A DNA stretch of 39,749 nt from Spartobacteria bacterium (GCA_003134765.1 PLCM01000007.1:1-39749); one strand, 5' to 3'. Counted from the first letter of the stretch, positions 27,993 to 37,186 are shown. Numbers and translations are program-made. The notes: generated by a model from the sequence alone, not told the origin.

Positions 27993-29615
27993 TTAGCGTG
28001 GGAAATTCTCTTTTTCCTGAAAAAAATGGACGCGGAAGAGTTTGGCGGCCGAATTTTGAGCGACGAGCTCGAGAAAGGGCGGGGCCCGGGACGGGGTGCG
28101 GTCCAGGACCCGGCCGAGCGGGTTTTCGGGAGGCGAAACGGCCAAAATCGCCGATGAATTCAAGATGATGCGGTCGGCATCGTAGGCGAAGACCCACGCG
28201 ACTTTGTTTTTCAGCAAAATCGCTTTCGCGGCCTCGGAATCCGCACTCAGAAAGAACTTCGCGCTCTGCTCGGTTCCGGGCAGCGCTTCGTGGGAAGAAC
28301 CGGCCACGCCCGGTTGACCCGACCAAAAGGCCACCGCCGGACTCCACCACCAGGGCGCCAGAAAGGGGCCATCAATTTGCGACGCCGCCTGGCGCCAGGC
28401 GATCGCCTCGGCCCGTCGCTCCAGCTTCAACGCGTTTTGTGATTCGCCCGGCCAAAGTCTTTCATCCCAATCGGTCAGGATCGGAAACAAGGAAATGGCG
28501 AGCACAATCCAACCGGCAATTCGATTTCGGAAAACACCAAGACAGGCAGGCAATCCGAGTGCGAAAATCATTACGAAGAAATAAGCCCAACGCGCCTGCC
28601 AGATGGTCAGCGCGAAAGTTGCCGCCAGGAGCACAGCCAGAAACGCCGGCATCGTTCTCGTTTTTCGGAGCGCGATCCAGAGCAGGGCCGGCAGCGGAAT
28701 CAGCAACAAGCCGGTCCAGCGCAACCAGATTGAATCGGTCGGCGAAACCTGGCGCAGCTCCCCGATGGTCGAGGCCCAGTTGGAGAACAGTTGCGAATTC
28801 TGCGGCCAAACCGGCAGGCGTTGCTCAAGGACGAGGGCGATCAGAAGAATTCCGCCGCAAAGCGCCCAGCCGATGGGACGAGGCCAGGCGAGGAAGGTTT
28901 TCCGGGCGAACAATATTTGTGAAACGATGAGCGCCGCGAGCAGGAGGAGCGGCTCGTAAAGCGAGACCCACAACGCCAGGCCCCAGGAAGCTCCGCTCAC
29001 CAAGCTCCAATGCTGGACGAACCTTTGAAAGCCCGGCCTCGCCGACTTTTCCGTCGGCTGCGTTACGGCTGTCCCAACGCCTTTGGGATCGATCGACGGC
29101 AAAGTCCATTCAGCGCAAAGGGCCACCACGATGAGGCAAAGCAAAAGGGATTGATGATCGGGACGCCCGAGTGCCATCCCGTGAACGAGGATCGGACTCA
29201 GCCCGTAAAGCAGCAAGAGCCCACCGCGGTAGGCCAATCGCTCCCGCCGGGACCACCACCAAAGAAACCATCCCGCCAGGAGCGCGAGCAGCGGCGAAAT
29301 AAGCGCGCCGGCGAATTCGAGCGCCTGGGCTGTGATCGGCTTCAACGCCACCGCGAGGGCCGCGATGAGATAATCGAACGGCGCCGTCGTATGCGGTGTT
29401 GTCCCCGCCGGAAAATTTTCGAAGGAATGATGCCGCAGGATCAGGCCCGGTTGCTCGAGACACAGGCGCACTCGCGTCATGCGCGCATAGCAATCGGCAT
29501 CCGTGAAATAAATGTTCCCGCCGATGAAAACGTCCCGATAATTCGCGCAACGCGTTGCAAGAATCAGGATCGAAAAGAGAACGATCTCAACAGTCGCGAT
29601 AACGGCACGCCGCAT
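27993..29615 (-). CDS. STT3/AglB-like GT-C membrane protein
   Basis: 540 aa with a dozen or so hydrophobic segments. It resembles oligosaccharyltransferase catalytic subunits: an early TDADCYARM (D39-x-D41) matches the first external-loop DxD, APFDYLIAAL follows, and GRPDHQSLLL (D153-H154) resembles the second acidic motif. The C-terminal APWWWSPAVAFWSGQPGVAGSSHE (from ~420) aligns in character with the WWDYG region but lacks the Asp-Tyr-Gly. Either it is a divergent oligosaccharyltransferase or another lipid-linked-sugar GT-C enzyme. The nearby nucleotidyltransferase and bactofilins fit an envelope role. The start ATG at 29615 precedes a strong first membrane helix. Confidence 0.7.
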   Translation of the reverse strand: MRRAVIATVEIVLFSILILATRCANYRDVFIGGNIYFTDADCYARMTRVRLCLEQPGLILRHHSFENFPAGTTPHTTAPFDYLIAALAVALKPITAQALEFAGALISPLLALLAGWFLWWWSRRERLAYRGGLLLLYGLSPILVHGMALGRPDHQSLLLCLIVVALCAEWTLPSIDPKGVGTAVTQPTEKSARPGFQRFVQHWSLVSGASWGLALWVSLYEPLLLLAALIVSQILFARKTFLAWPRPIGWALCGGILLIALVLEQRLPVWPQNSQLFSNWASTIGELRQVSPTDSIWLRWTGLLLIPLPALLWIALRKTRTMPAFLAVLLAATFALTIWQARWAYFFVMIFALGLPACLGVFRNRIAGWIVLAISLFPILTDWDERLWPGESQNALKLERRAEAIAWRQAASQIDGPFLAPWWWSPAVAFWSGQPGVAGSSHEALPGTEQSAKFFLSADSEAAKAILLKNKVAWVFAYDADRIILNSSAILAVSPPENPLGRVLDRTPSRAPPFLELVAQNSAAKLFRVHFFQEKENFPR

Positions 29616-29661
29616 CCTGGCGTTCTAAACGAAAATCCAAAATGGAGAAGACTGGCTTTCT

Positions 29662-29803
29662 AATGTGGGAGGGGCTTTTGCGCCCCGATTGCCTTCATTG
29701 GTAGGGCGAGACTCTGTCGAGCCGAGCGAATCCGCTGCTCCCGGCTCGACGGAGTCTCGCCCCACCAGGAAAGAGTCGGGGCACGAAGGCCCCCTCCCAC
29801 ATT
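29662..29803. repeat. Nested inverted repeat (two REP-like palindromes, one inside the other)
   Basis: Outer arms 29662-29688 and 29776-29803 (AATGTGGGAGGGGC type) enclose inner arms 29700-29724 and 29742-29766 (GGTAGGGCGAGACTC type, two mismatches). The whole 142 bp can fold as one long cruciform. It sits between the STT3-like gene start and the tRNA and contains no plausible gene. Confidence 0.85.
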
Positions 29804-29868
29804 GGCTGAAAATACACCCCGCCCGCCTTCACGGTGTTCCGGCGTGGCAGCCCGAAGGCTTTCGGGGG

Positions 29869-29941
<73 letters not shown>

Positions 29942-29942
<1 letters not shown>

Positions 29943-29957
29943 TTTACATAGGTAAAC
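29942..29957. repeat. 6-bp palindrome beside attL
   Basis: GTTTAC-ATAG-GTAAAC is a perfect inverted repeat abutting the tRNA 5' end. It could be a core-flanking integrase or excisionase site, or part of the tRNA promoter region now supplied by the island. Confidence 0.4.
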
Positions 29958-29990
29958 AACGCACTACCTGAAATCTTTTTGTGCTATTTT

Positions 29991-30010
29991 CACGGTCCTT
30001 TTCTACGGTC
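29991..30010 (+). repeat. Putative integrase arm site, left end
   Basis: CACGGTCCTTTTCTACGGTC recurs at 37354-37373 with one mismatch, in the same orientation, near the other end of the island. It contains two ACGGTC half-sites 13 bp apart. Confidence 0.5.
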
Positions 30011-30033
30011 AGCTTGCAAACCGATACTAAACC

Positions 30034-31191
30034 ATGAAAACCACCGACAAAGCCGCTCCCGTTAAAACGTGGGAAAAGACCAGCCAGCAAAACTTGGTGC
30101 GCCATAAGTCCGGCCGCTATTATGCCCGGACATTCGCTAACAACAAAGAGATTTGGAAAAGCCTGCGCACCACGCATTTCTCAGTCGCCAAGGCCAAGCT
30201 TGCTGAGTTCCTGCGCGAGCATCGAGAAAAGCAGGTGGCGCGTGTGAACGAGGCCTCGGCAAAGATGACGTTCTCCGAGGCCCTCAAGCTGCATCAGCAG
30301 AACCTTAGGGATAACGTGCGAATCAAACCCAGCACCCGGCATTACTGGAATCAAATCTTTGTCGCGTTGCTGAAAAGCTGGCCGGGCTTGGCGGACAAGG
30401 AATTGCGCCGAATCACCAAGACCGACTGCAACGAGTGGGCGCGCAGGTTTCGCAAGGTGGCTTCCTCGACGAGATACAACAACACGCTCTCTGGATTCCG
30501 ACACGTCTTGGATGCGGCGATCGAGGCCGGAATCATTTACGGCAATCCTGCGGCGAAGCTGGAACGGGTAACGGTTCGCGCTAAGGAACTCACGCTTCCC
30601 AGCCGCAATCAATTCTTGAAGCTTGTCGAATCAGTCCGCAAAGCAGGCGCATGGTGTTCCCGCGATTGCGCCGATCTCGTTGAAGGACTGGCCTTCACTG
30701 GCTGCCGGAAAGGCGAAGCCGCGCAGATCGAATTGCGGGACCTGGACTTTAAGGCGGGTGAGATTGTCGTGCGCGGCGATGCTGAAACGGGCACCAAGAA
30801 TTGGACGATACGTCGCGTCCCGATGATTCCCGAGGCGCGAGCACTATTTGAGCGGATGCGCAGCACGCGAACGGGCGAGTCACTCAGCGCGAAAATCTTT
30901 CGCGTTAACGAGTCACAAAAGGCAATCGACGCAGCCTGCCGAAAGCTCGGCATCGACAGAATCACGCACCACGATTTGCGACACTTGTTCGCTACAATCT
31001 GCATTGAAAGCGGCGTGGATATTCCGACGGTTTCGCGCTGGCTCGAACACAAAGACGGCGGCGCGCTCGCAACGAAAACGTATGGCCATCTGCGCCGCGA
31101 CCACAGCATCGCTCAAGCGCAGCGCGTGAGCTTGACTCCAGTGACGACGACGCAATCTGAGATGACCCCTTCCCTGCGACGGCATGATTAG
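30034..31191 (+). CDS. Tyrosine recombinase (phage-type integrase)
   Basis: 385 aa. The N-terminal arm-binding part (~1-65, SGRYYARTFANNKEIWKSL) is followed by a SAM-like core-binding domain (~77-175) and a catalytic domain. Catalytic residues visible: Arg225 in FTGCRKGEA, His313 and Arg316 in THHDLRHLFA, His339 in WLEHKDGG, and the nucleophile Tyr350 in TKTYGHL. The protein therefore appears intact. It should catalyse site-specific insertion and excision at the tRNA-Ile2 att core. It reads away from the tRNA, with the att core 91 bp upstream of its ATG. No excisionase gene is evident. Confidence 0.95.
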   Translation: MKTTDKAAPVKTWEKTSQQNLVRHKSGRYYARTFANNKEIWKSLRTTHFSVAKAKLAEFLREHREKQVARVNEASAKMTFSEALKLHQQNLRDNVRIKPSTRHYWNQIFVALLKSWPGLADKELRRITKTDCNEWARRFRKVASSTRYNNTLSGFRHVLDAAIEAGIIYGNPAAKLERVTVRAKELTLPSRNQFLKLVESVRKAGAWCSRDCADLVEGLAFTGCRKGEAAQIELRDLDFKAGEIVVRGDAETGTKNWTIRRVPMIPEARALFERMRSTRTGESLSAKIFRVNESQKAIDAACRKLGIDRITHHDLRHLFATICIESGVDIPTVSRWLEHKDGGALATKTYGHLRRDHSIAQAQRVSLTPVTTTQSEMTPSLRRHD

Positions 31192-31363
31192 AGCGACTGC
31201 TTAGATCGACGCGAGAAAAAGTAATTCTTATGTGTCCCGAGAGGGTAGCCGGTGGCACCCGGGCAGACCCCCTTTTGACGGGTGGCTTCGTTAGGCAATG
31301 GCTCACAAATTTTTCCGGTGAAACCCAAAAAGAGGCCCTAGGACGGAGCGTTTTCTTGCGGCG

Positions 31364-31873
31364 TTGGCGAAGTCCTCAAAAGCCACTCCAATCAAAGATG
31401 AGGAATGGAACTTCGCGCTTTGTCTGCACCCCGAGCAAACAGAAGCCTGTTACCTTTACGAATACAGCTGGGAGTGCGGTGAAGTCAGAGAAGAAGTTGA
31501 GACACTGCGGCAGAAGCAAGCTCTTCGCGTTGCAAACACCCCAAAGTGGTCAAGATTGTGTAGGCAAAACCCGATGCCGGGTACGAACGGGGAGGAAAAC
31601 AAGAAGTGATGCGAAAAGGCGCGAATGGCAAACCCGCACATGATTGTTACCTCAAGGCTAACCAATGACCTTCATTTTCTCGACGAATGCAGTCACTTTC
31701 CGAAAAAGCACTGGCTCGAAATACCTGCAGAAGAACGAGCGCAAGTCAGCGAGCGATTGCAGCCAGATCGCCAACAGTGGGGGTCTGATGCATTTCACAT
31801 GGAAAAGAGGGGTATGCTCATTCAATCGCTGGAAGACTATTTGAGCAGCCCTTTCCGATCTACCCTAGGCTAA
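31364..31873 (+). pseudogene. Conserved hypothetical gene interrupted by an in-frame TGA
   Basis: Two open segments lie in the same frame: 31364-31609 (TTG start, 81 aa) and 31625-31873 (ATG start, 82 aa), separated by TGA at 31607-31609. The first contains EWNFALCLHPEQTEACYLYE, a C..Y(E)Y motif I associate with uncharacterised Verrucomicrobiota/Planctomycetota proteins. The second continues with FPKKHWLEIPAEERAQV, which in such proteins follows on the same chain. The simplest reading is one ~168-codon gene with a nonsense mutation; two separate genes, or stop-codon readthrough, are possible. Function is unknown. Confidence 0.5.
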
Positions 31874-32353
31874 TCGCTTAGAAATTCAGCGGGTTCAGTT
31901 CGCGCACACTCCGAGCGGCGGCACTTTCCAGCTCATTATCACGCGCTCAACTTCCATCGTGAGCGGCCAGCCCGGCGACAAGGCCGCGCTCCAGGACAGC
32001 ATCACTATTCCCTGGAACGCGACGGCCGATGATATTAAGGTCGCCATCCTGGCGTCATCAAACTTCTACAAGTACGATCAGACCAATCATCTCACCGCCG
32101 GGCCGGCCGGATTCCACACTCTGTTTGATAGCGGCGGCGGGCTTGGCATCACCGGGAACGAGGCTCGCGCCGCGAACCAGTCGTCACCGGCAGCGCTAGC
32201 GATTTTACCATTCAATTCGGCACGCTTACGACCGGAGCAGTTGGAACTAACAATCCCTGGGTAAGGGCGCTCCCGCTCGTCCAGGTTGACGATAGCTCAA
32301 TCATTTACGCCGACGCGGGCATCGCGGTAGTAGAAATTTACGCGCTGCATTAG
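31869..32353 (+). pseudogene. Frameshifted remnant of a virion/surface beta-domain protein
   Basis: The frame open from 31869 reads LEIQRVQFAHTPSGGTFQL, then IPWNATADDIKVAILAS. After about 32180 the homologous continuation is in another frame (VTGSASDFTIQFGTLTTGAVG, ending EIYALH and TAG at 32351-32353). This fits the repeat pattern GG.F.L...T..I.WNA....V..AL...VTG....I.F.G found in phage-associated and secreted proteins. No upstream start codon lies in frame (a TAG precedes at 31866), so it is 5'-truncated and frameshifted. It may be a trace of the prophage or satellite origin of the island. Confidence 0.5.
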
Positions 32354-32758
32354 TTGTCACCCGGTCGCAGACTAGGCGTGGCCAATCGCCAGAACAACGG
32401 CACGAGGTCGTGCCTCTCGGACAACGGGACAGATCGCGCGCGCGAGGGCTCTTCTTTAAACTTACCGGCACTGAAATCACGTTCCGGGGCCTCTTCGAGC
32501 CCGTTTCACCGGCCCGAATTCCGGATCGATTCCATCTAGAAACCAGTTCGAGGTCTTGCATTCCTGACGAGCAATCGCCGGAGTTCTGTGCCGTGCCCGA
32601 AAACGAATAATCAATCCGTTGCAAGTCGGAATTGTGCTCGGCTCGTCGAGGTCGCCGAAGGGCGTGGATGCTGCCTAAATCCTCATAATTGAACATTCAA
32701 TTGTTAGTGGAGTCTAAGGAGGCCGGAAGTTGAAGTTTCGCCCACCTCGTCGCTCTGC
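32354..32758. other. Non-coding or decayed stretch before the XRE gene
   Basis: No convincing gene is seen. A plus-strand open frame at 32410-32610 (66 aa, FKLTGTEITFRGLFEPVSP) has a phage-like look but lacks a ribosome-binding site and a recognisable family; it could be a further fragment of the decayed segment. Confidence 0.4.
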
Positions 32759-33007
32759 ATGTCAAACAATTTCGAGGAAGAAAAAGTTCTGAAAAGCATT
32801 GGGGGGAATGTGAGACGCGAGCGCACATTTTGTCGGATGAGCCAAGATAAGCTCGCCACGCTTGCTCAATTGCACGTGCGGACAATTGCCAAGATAGAAG
32901 CAGGGGAGCTGAAGGTGCGGAGCGAGACAATGAAGCGTATTCAGAGGGCGATCGGCTGCGCGTTCTCAAGCTTAGTAACATCAGCCCCGCCTACGACAGG
33001 CGCTTAA
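32759..33007 (+). CDS. XRE-family helix-turn-helix regulator
   Basis: 82 aa. A Cro/CI-type HTH occupies residues ~11-66: VRRERTFCRMSQDKLATLAQLHVRTIAKIEAGELKV, with the Q-x-x-L-A...V-x-x-x-T-I-x-x-I-E-x-G pattern. There is no other domain, as usual for small phage or island regulators. It lies 46 bp upstream of the GT87-like gene on the same strand and may control it or the island. Confidence 0.85.
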   Translation: MSNNFEEEKVLKSIGGNVRRERTFCRMSQDKLATLAQLHVRTIAKIEAGELKVRSETMKRIQRAIGCAFSSLVTSAPPTTGA

Positions 33008-33053
33008 GAAACGCGATTCGCGCCCGTTTCCTCTAAGTCTCTTGCGCTAGGTT

Positions 33054-34397
33054 ATGAAGGGTTTAGTTCTGGGGTTCAGAAATTTCGTAACACGGTGGGC
33101 GAGCTACCTAATTGTCGTGGTGGCCCTATGCCTGACGGCATGGTTCTTCATCGCGAACCTTCAGCACACTTCCGCTAACACCTTCGAGGTTTTTTATTTT
33201 GCGGCAACAGATTTGCACGATGGCGTCAGTGTCTATGGATCGCAAACTCCCCACTTGAAAAGCGAATACATTTATCCTCCGTTATTCGCATTTCTTTGTT
33301 TGCCGTTTTTGAAAATCGAATTGCACAATGCGACTCGGGTATGGCTAGTAATTGACGTAGTCCTTACTTGGTTTGCTCTTCTCCTTGGTGCTCGCGAAAT
33401 ATTGCGCCGTTTCTTACTTCCCGTATCGTGGCGCGCCTGTATTACGCTCGCAAGCGGAGCGTTCCTCCTGAGCGTCGGAGAAATCAGAACCGAGTGGGCC
33501 ACAGGCCAGACGGATACGTTAGTGCTCGCGGCTTTTGTATTGGCCCTGTGCTGGATCGATCGTATTCCCTGGCTGGCAGGGTTGGCGCTTGGCTTAGGCG
33601 CGAATATCAAATATCAACCGCTGCTCGCCTTGCCTTGGCTCATGGCGCGAAGACGTTGGCGTGCGGCGGGATTCACGGTGCTCTTTTCGTTGGGTTGCGC
33701 GATGTTGCCCGCGTTTGCTTCTGGTTGGGCATGGAATCTAAATGAGTTGAGAAAAGCATTCACGGGGCTTGGCAGTTTTGCGGGAATCAATAATGAAATC
33801 ATCGCCCCATCAGGCGCAGATTTGACTTGGATTCGTAGCATATCTGTCACGAGTGCGATCGGACGTCTGTTGCAATTTTTTAATCTGGATCCCGGCGGAG
33901 CGTTTTTTGCTTCGGGTGCGGTAGCTTTACTCTTCTTTGGCCTTGTCTGGTGGGTTTATCGAAAACATTCGCTCGCGCTCTTGGCTACGGCTCCCGTGCC
34001 GTCATTTGATCCTTCCAGTAGAGGAATTGTGGCATGCGAATGGGTGGGTCTGATGGTTGCATGGCTGACCCTTGGTCCCCAGGTTTCCCGTCGCCACATG
34101 TTTGTGCTGATTCTGTTGCATTTACTGGCCCTTGGCCTTCTTTACGCTTCCCCGCCCGGCAGGAATCGTAAGCTCCTTATTGCTGGATTGGTGGTCTGGC
34201 AAATAGGTTTACGCCTGCCGCCTGCGCATTTCCCTTGGTTTCAAAACGCTGCGGATGCCTGGATGGGAATGGGCGGGCCAAGCTGGTGTCTATTGGGCTT
34301 TTATGGGGTTCTAGTGTGGGGCGCCTTGGAATGGGCAGCCAGTGTGCCAGGAGTTCATGTTTACTTCCCAACTCGAGTCGCTCTGAGCCAGGAATAA
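33054..34397 (+). CDS. GT87-like (DUF2029) membrane glycosyltransferase
   Basis: 447 aa with about ten hydrophobic helices. FEVFYFAATDLHDGVSVYG followed by YIYPPLFAFLCLPF carries the D..vY...YPP pattern of the GT-C family 87 (DUF2029), and ATGQTDTLVLAAFVLAL and NIKYQPLLALPWLMARRRWRA match the G[QN].[ND].....L....KY.P.L..P motifs. Members use polyprenyl-phosphate mannose to extend envelope glycans such as lipomannan; here only a membrane sugar-transfer role can be inferred. It is island cargo, followed 82 bp later by the NISTRG protein. Confidence 0.82.
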   Translation: MKGLVLGFRNFVTRWASYLIVVVALCLTAWFFIANLQHTSANTFEVFYFAATDLHDGVSVYGSQTPHLKSEYIYPPLFAFLCLPFLKIELHNATRVWLVIDVVLTWFALLLGAREILRRFLLPVSWRACITLASGAFLLSVGEIRTEWATGQTDTLVLAAFVLALCWIDRIPWLAGLALGLGANIKYQPLLALPWLMARRRWRAAGFTVLFSLGCAMLPAFASGWAWNLNELRKAFTGLGSFAGINNEIIAPSGADLTWIRSISVTSAIGRLLQFFNLDPGGAFFASGAVALLFFGLVWWVYRKHSLALLATAPVPSFDPSSRGIVACEWVGLMVAWLTLGPQVSRRHMFVLILLHLLALGLLYASPPGRNRKLLIAGLVVWQIGLRLPPAHFPWFQNAADAWMGMGGPSWCLLGFYGVLVWGALEWAASVPGVHVYFPTRVALSQE

Positions 34398-34478
34398 GCT
34401 CTTGCTAGCGATGCTAAGCTAAGTCACGCGGAAAATAAGCGCTCGACCTCTGCCCGCCCTCTGCATAAAAAGAAACCT

Positions 34479-35348
34479 GTGATTCGGCCAGAGAATACAC
34501 GGGTCTGTTTGGCGACCCCGTTTTCTATTCTTGTTTTTGTTGCCTTTTTCTTTCTCTGCTGCGGGGTCCTCTCTGCAGGCGACTTGAGGAATCTTTCTAC
34601 GCGTGGGTTTGTCGGCAAAGAGGACAGCGTCCTGATCGGGGGCTTAATCGTCAAGGGAAGCGCACCGAAGCGGATTATTCTTCGCGCGATCGGAGCCTCC
34701 ATCAAGGTAAATGGAATCCCACTCTCCGGTACCCTGCAAGATCCGATTCTCGACCTTTTCGACTCCAAAGGGACCATGCTTCAGACAAATGACGACTGGC
34801 GTTACGGGCCGGAGTTGGACATTGAAGCCAGTAAGCTGGCGCCCACGGACGACTATGAATCTGCGATTATTGCGGTCCTTGATCCGGGCAACTACACAAC
34901 AATCATCCATGGGTACGCTCACAGTACAGGGATCGCTTTGGTGGAGGCATATGACCTCGATTCCGCGGGTAACTCCTTAGCTGAGATCTCCACTCGCGGA
35001 ACTGTTCAGTCTGGCGATAATACTCTGATCGGTGGTTTCGTGGTAGCAAACAGCGCCACCAACGTGCTCATCCGAGCTATCGGTCCCGAGCTGACTCAAT
35101 TTCACGTTCCGAATGCGCTTCAGGACCCAACTTTGGAGCTATACGACGCAAGTGGGACGCTTCTTGCAGCGAATGACGATTGGAAAGCCGACAACCGTCA
35201 GGCCATCAGTGATACCGGCGCCGCGCCAACAGATGATCGGGAATCGGCAATCGTTCACAACCTCGCTCCCGGAAATTACACAGCGGTAGTGCGTGGCAAA
35301 AATGGCACGAGCGGCATCGCCCTCGTCGAAGTATACCGCCTCCCGTAA
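34479..35348 (+). CDS. Secreted protein made only of two NISTRG modules
   Basis: 289 aa from a GTG at 34479, with AAAAAGAAACCT just upstream. A signal peptide of ~33 residues (hydrophobic core [18 protein letters not shown]) is followed directly by module 1 (~35-160: [38 protein letters not shown]) and module 2 (~165-289: [52 protein letters not shown]). These match the C-terminal pairs of the giant proteins at 6301-18238, but here nothing precedes them. The module thus folds and is exported on its own. It might bind a cell-surface ligand or act as a PPC-like beta-sandwich; function is not known. Confidence 0.85.
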   Translation: MIRPENTRVCLATPFSILVFVAFFFLCCGVLSAGDLRNLSTRGFVGKEDSVLIGGLIVKGSAPKRIILRAIGASIKVNGIPLSGTLQDPILDLFDSKGTMLQTNDDWRYGPELDIEASKLAPTDDYESAIIAVLDPGNYTTIIHGYAHSTGIALVEAYDLDSAGNSLAEISTRGTVQSGDNTLIGGFVVANSATNVLIRAIGPELTQFHVPNALQDPTLELYDASGTLLAANDDWKADNRQAISDTGAAPTDDRESAIVHNLAPGNYTAVVRGKNGTSGIALVEVYRLP

Positions 35349-35380
35349 AGAAACAATCCTCGTTTGTTACTCCGAACATC

Positions 35381-36793
35381 ATGAAAACTAAATTCCATTT
35401 GTCCACTAGTCGGATCATCCCGTGGCTAATTCTTCTGACTCTTAGCGCTTCTGCGCTGGTCACGATTTCCCCCGCTGCCTTTGCGCAAGCCGGCCCCCCG
35501 GGGCCTCCGGGCCCTCAAGGCCCTCCCGGCGAGATCGGCAGCAAAGGTCCCAAGGGTGATCCGGGGCGCACGGGAAACACTGGGCCCCAAGGTCTGCAAG
35601 GAGATCCCGGAGCGACGGGGCCGGCAGGCTCACCCGGCCCCGCAGGTCCACAAGGTGTTCAAGGACCCTCTGGCCCCATTGGTCCGCAAGGCGCGACTGG
35701 AGCCACCGGAGCAATTGGTCCCGCTGGTGCAAAAGGTGATCCGGGTAATCCGGGCGCAACCGGTTCGCCAGGTCCCAAGGGGGACCAAGGGACCGCTGGC
35801 GCGACAGGGGCAACAGGTGCAACCGGCGCCAAAGGAGATAAAGGTGACCAAGGGCCTTCCGGTCCCGCGGGACCGACTGGTGCAAATGGTTTGCCCCTTA
35901 ACCCGCTGCAACTCGCGATCCTTAAGTGGGCGCCGAGCTCGGCGACGCCAGCCTTCGCTGTGGGAAGCAATCCGATAGGGATAGCATTTGATGGAGCTGC
36001 GATGTGGATCGTAAATAATTCGAGTAACAGTGTGACAAAGGTGCGAGCCAGTGACGGCGCCGTTATCGCGACTTACGCTCCGTTTACCTTGGACTCCCAA
36101 TTTAACCAGGTCCCTGTGCTTAACGGCCCCTCCGCGATCGCATTCGACGGCGCGCGAATGTGGATCACTAACGCGGGGGGTAATCATGTCGTGGCTTTGA
36201 ACGCCAGTGATGGAACGGTCGCTGGAAAGTTTTCGGTTGGCAGCAACCCTCGCGGCGTAGCGTTTGATGGAAACCTAATTTGGGTAACTAATTCGAATGA
36301 CAACACCGTAACTGGCCTCAGGGCCACCGACGGCAGTTTTGTGATCACTGTCGCGGTCGGCACAACCCCACTCGGGATTGCCTTTGACGGAAAGTTCCTT
36401 TGGGTGGCGAACAACAGCAGCAACACAGTCAGCCGACTGACCGGCGGTCAAGTAACGGGTACTTTTACCGTCGAGACCAATCCAATTGGAGTGGCTTTCG
36501 ACGGGACGAATATCTGGGTCGCAAACAATGGCAGCGCTTCAATTACGAAACTCAGTTCTAACGGGGTGGTGCTGGCTAACTATCCAACTGGCAGTGGACC
36601 TAACTCGCTTGCCTTCGACGGAGCGAACATGTGGGCAACAATCAGCACTGACAACACTCTGCTCGAATTGCGTGTAATTGACGGACAAAATCTGGGTACA
36701 GTCCCTACCGGCAATTCACCCCAAGGCGTCGCTTTTGATGGAGCCAATATTTGGGTAACGAATACGTCCGCAAATTCTGTCTCGAAACGTTAA
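35381..36793 (+). CDS. Secreted collagen-like protein with seven-bladed beta-propeller
   Basis: 470 aa. Signal peptide 1-35 (cleavage after AFA). Residues 38-172 are 45 uninterrupted Gly-X-Y triplets rich in GPP, GPQ, GAT and GDK, a bacterial collagen-like stalk expected to trimerise. Residues ~190-470 hold seven repeats of the form VG.NP.GIAFDG..[MI]WV.N...N.V, as in YVTN/NHL-type propellers; the chain ends right after the seventh blade. A trimeric stalk displaying three propellers at the cell surface is the likely architecture. It starts 32 bp after the NISTRG protein, so the two may be cotranscribed. Role could be adhesion; no catalytic residues are seen. Confidence 0.9.
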   Translation: MKTKFHLSTSRIIPWLILLTLSASALVTISPAAFAQAGPPGPPGPQGPPGEIGSKGPKGDPGRTGNTGPQGLQGDPGATGPAGSPGPAGPQGVQGPSGPIGPQGATGATGAIGPAGAKGDPGNPGATGSPGPKGDQGTAGATGATGATGAKGDKGDQGPSGPAGPTGANGLPLNPLQLAILKWAPSSATPAFAVGSNPIGIAFDGAAMWIVNNSSNSVTKVRASDGAVIATYAPFTLDSQFNQVPVLNGPSAIAFDGARMWITNAGGNHVVALNASDGTVAGKFSVGSNPRGVAFDGNLIWVTNSNDNTVTGLRATDGSFVITVAVGTTPLGIAFDGKFLWVANNSSNTVSRLTGGQVTGTFTVETNPIGVAFDGTNIWVANNGSASITKLSSNGVVLANYPTGSGPNSLAFDGANMWATISTDNTLLELRVIDGQNLGTVPTGNSPQGVAFDGANIWVTNTSANSVSKR

Positions 36794-36979
36794 ACAAAGG
36801 TCGAATGAGCGCATGCGGCCAAGGCAGCTGATTCTGAACATGCAAAAATAATCTGCCCGGTGTGCGCGGCGCAGAGTGCGGGCAGCGACGCTGCAAAGTC
36901 GTCTGCGAAAGCGCGCGTTGCCGCGGCCGCGTGGTCCTAACTTGCTCCGAGTTTTGGCGGATTCTCGCGCCCGAATCAG

Positions 36980-37186
36980 CTACGACCGGGAAGGCGCATC
37001 CGCAATGGGGACTGTTGCGGCCGCCCCTGCGGCTATCTCGGCTCGAAGGATCGCTACGAAATGTTGAGCCTCTGATAAACCGGCGCCTATCGCGGACAGA
37101 TAAATGCTAATCGCCTTCACTCGATCACGGGCGATAATCGCGTGAATGATGGCGTCACGTTGTTCCGGTGTTAATTCTCGCTTCAT
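36980..37186 (-). CDS. Mini-protein resembling the ribosomal L7/L12 C-terminal domain
   Basis: 68 aa from the ATG at 37186, preceded by GAGAG at a suitable distance; a GTG at 37234 would add 16 residues. Residues 11-50 (AIIHAIIARDRVKAISIYLSAIGAGLSEAQHFV) follow the L7/L12 C-terminal pattern I..g.KI.AIK.YR..tG.GLkEAK..Ve. The L7/L12 N-terminal dimerisation domain is absent. Stand-alone copies of this domain exist in bacteria with unknown roles. It is encoded opposite to the rest of the island cargo, near attR. Confidence 0.6.
   Translation of the reverse strand: MKRELTPEQRDAIIHAIIARDRVKAISIYLSAIGAGLSEAQHFVAILRAEIAAGAAATVPIADAPSRS

Noticed and set aside
31192..31363. Possible small RNA after the integrase
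   Set aside because: The stretch has some pairing potential but no recognisable RNA family, promoter or terminator; nothing supportable is seen.
32301..32696. 131-aa minus-strand open frame in the island
   Set aside because: Arg/Ser-rich composition with no motif; it overlaps the recognisable plus-strand remnant.
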